NCBI GenBank assembly: GCA_903904765.1
Contig: CAIVEA010000916.1
Span: 1 to 6,515, forward strand
DNA length: 6,515 nt
Direction of reading: 5' to 3'
DNA from: an uncultured Chloroflexota bacterium
GTDB lineage: Bacteria > Chloroflexota > Anaerolineae > Aggregatilineales > Phototrophicaceae
Shown here: piece after piece, positions 5,812-6,515 of the stretch
How the letters are laid out: each line of letters starts with the position of its first letter
How positions within the stretch are numbered: position 1 is the stretch's first letter
Made by a program: the position numbers and the translations under genes
The notes under the pieces: model-generated
What the model saw: only the letters and a program-made list of their open reading frames with translations
Database searches by the model: none
What the model was told of the DNA's origin: nothing

Positions 5812-6298
5812 ATTCCATCGAGAGCAGTTTTATGCCCAGCGGCGTTTGCGTGTAGTACACGACATGCTCGCTGTCTTCTTGCAGCAGTTGGTACAGGTCC
5901 AGCGGGATTCGGAAATCCTGCTTACTGATGAGCAGGATGTGGTATTTCGTCCCCCGATTGGTGTCTACTTGAAGGCGTATTTTGCCAGATGCACGCTGCA
6001 CCTGCGGCGGCGGAGCAACACGCTTGCTAAAAATCACCCGCAGCAACACGAAGGCCACGCCGCCCCAGAGTAGCGCATTGATGCCGATGGCAAAGCGTTC
6101 GTTGTCATCAATCGGTGCGAGCAGCGCATACGCCCCCGCTGCAAGACCGATCAACACCACCAGACCGAGTATGGCACGACAACCCATGTTGGACGTGTTG
6201 ATCGCCTCTAGCTGACGCGGCGAAAACTGCATCTGTCGGTTGGCGCTCAAATCCTCGGCTGTGAAGTCCAGTAATCTCATGATTTGTTCGTCCGCCAT
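5810..6298 (-). CDS. two-pass membrane protein, uncharacterised family
   Basis: 162 residues from ATG at 6296-6298 to TAA at 5810-5812. The N-terminus MADEQIMRLLDFTAEDLSANR (1-21) and FSPRQLEAI (25-33) form a short cytoplasmic-looking helical segment of the type 'FT.EDL.ANR...L(S/T)PRQ'. Two transmembrane helices follow (about 41-62 and 69-90) with a short acidic DDNER turn. After SKR comes a soluble C-terminal domain of about 65 residues ending in a beta-rich pattern VVYYTQTPLGIKLLSME. I recall proteins with this N-terminal motif, two helices and a YY...LLS(I/M)E ending in Chloroflexota and related genomes, always without a function. A GAGGAG lies 11 nt upstream of the ATG, slightly far. An internal ATG at residue 7 is a less likely start. 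It is convergent with the lipoprotein gene and divergent from the next exported protein. Confidence 0.88.
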   Translation of the reverse strand: MADEQIMRLLDFTAEDLSANRQMQFSPRQLEAINTSNMGCRAILGLVVLIGLAAGAYALLAPIDDNERFAIGINALLWGGVAFVLLRVIFSKRVAPPPQVQRASGKIRLQVDTNRGTKYHILLISKQDFRIPLDLYQLLQEDSEHVVYYTQTPLGIKLLSME

Positions 6299-6309
6299 CT
6301 GTTGGTCAT

Positions 6310-6315
6310 CTCCTC
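6310..6315 (-). promoter_or_regulatory. Shine-Dalgarno site of the membrane protein gene
   Basis: GAGGAG on the minus strand, 11 nt before the ATG at 6296-6298. The spacing is a little longer than optimal. An ATG touching the GAGGAG (6307-6309) is out of frame and too close to be used. Confidence 0.65.
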
Positions 6316-6344
6316 AATACTTCACGCATTTCGTCCCGTATCAA

Positions 6345-6360
6345 TGTTATACTCGTAACA
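6345..6360 (+). promoter_or_regulatory. extended -10 promoter within an inverted repeat
   Basis: TGT-TATACT (6345-6353) is an extended -10 element (TGn plus a near-consensus hexamer) with no clear -35, as expected for that promoter type. The start would be near 6360, giving a leader of about 63 nt to the ATG at 6423. The same bases form the inverted repeat TGTTA-n6-TAACA, which could be an operator between the divergent genes. Confidence 0.5.
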
Positions 6361-6422
6361 GGCTTTTCGTAGAAATGGCTCGCGTAAGTGTGCTGTGTTT
6401 TTTGCGTAATATAGAGGGCATC

Positions 6423-6515
6423 ATGATGAAAAAGATGGGTTTGTTCATTGGGTTGCTGGTGCTGGCGCTGGGAATCTTGCCGACGCAGGCAGCGGGTGCG
6501 CCGTGGTGGGTGTGG
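6423..6515 (+). CDS. exported protein, only its signal peptide visible (3'-partial)
   Basis: 31 codons are open to the right edge. The start is ATG 6423 or the adjacent ATG 6426. AGAGGG (6413-6418) is 4 nt from the first and 7 nt from the second, so the second is slightly favoured. The peptide begins MMKKMG, has a hydrophobic core LFIGLLVLALGIL and then PTQAAGAPWWVW, with a plausible signal peptidase I site after AAGA or QAA. There is no lipobox cysteine. The mature function cannot be told. Its own promoter and leader lie just upstream. Confidence 0.75.
   Translation, partial: MMKKMGLFIGLLVLALGILPTQAAGAPWWVW

Noticed and set aside
6266..6309. Tiny upstream frame starting at the ATG next to GAGGAG before the membrane protein gene, ending in a TGA that overlaps codon 7 of that gene
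   Set aside because: The ATG has no spacing from the Shine-Dalgarno core, so initiation there is unlikely. The overlap is probably chance.

Overview
The window looks like a chromosomal stretch from a GC-rich, probably Gram-positive-like (monoderm) environmental bacterium. A member of the Chloroflexota, such as an Anaerolineae relative, fits best. This is inferred from the style of the sugar-binding protein, the small lipoprotein with a Thr/Pro-rich linker, and the loosely packed single genes with their own promoters. No rRNA or other taxonomic marker is present, so the assignment is tentative. I saw no mobile elements, CRISPR arrays, tRNAs or rRNAs.

Layout from left to right. (1) 1-1255, minus strand: most of a secreted sugar-type ABC transporter substrate-binding protein whose C-terminus runs off the left edge. 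(2) 1256-1711: an information-dense intergenic region read on the minus strand. It holds the terminator of the upstream gene (1632-1673), a textbook sigma-70 promoter (TTGACA, 17 bp, TATGAT), a LacI-type palindromic operator on the start point (1530-1549), and a roughly 289-nt 5' leader with several strong hairpins before the Shine-Dalgarno site. (3) 1712-4870, minus strand: a 1052-residue, mainly helical protein of unknown function. Its first 230 residues recall the N-terminal and middle regions of GTPase-associated protein 1 (GAP1). (4) 4871-5109: a divergent intergenic region with three inverted repeats. (5) 5110-5787, plus strand: a small lipoprotein. (6) 5810-6298, minus strand and convergent with it: a two-pass membrane protein of an uncharacterised family. 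(7) 6423 to the right edge, plus strand: the signal peptide of a further exported protein.

The most rewarding part is 1256-1632. A complete regulatory cassette (promoter, operator, structured leader with two hairpins followed by U-runs, and alternative pairings) controls the sugar-binding protein, which suggests transcriptional repression by a sugar-responsive regulator plus a second RNA-level control. The large GAP1-like protein is the best candidate for undescribed protein biology. The genes do not form one obvious operon. Most are separated by their own control regions, and only the substrate-binding protein is expected to continue into an operon (permeases) beyond the left edge.
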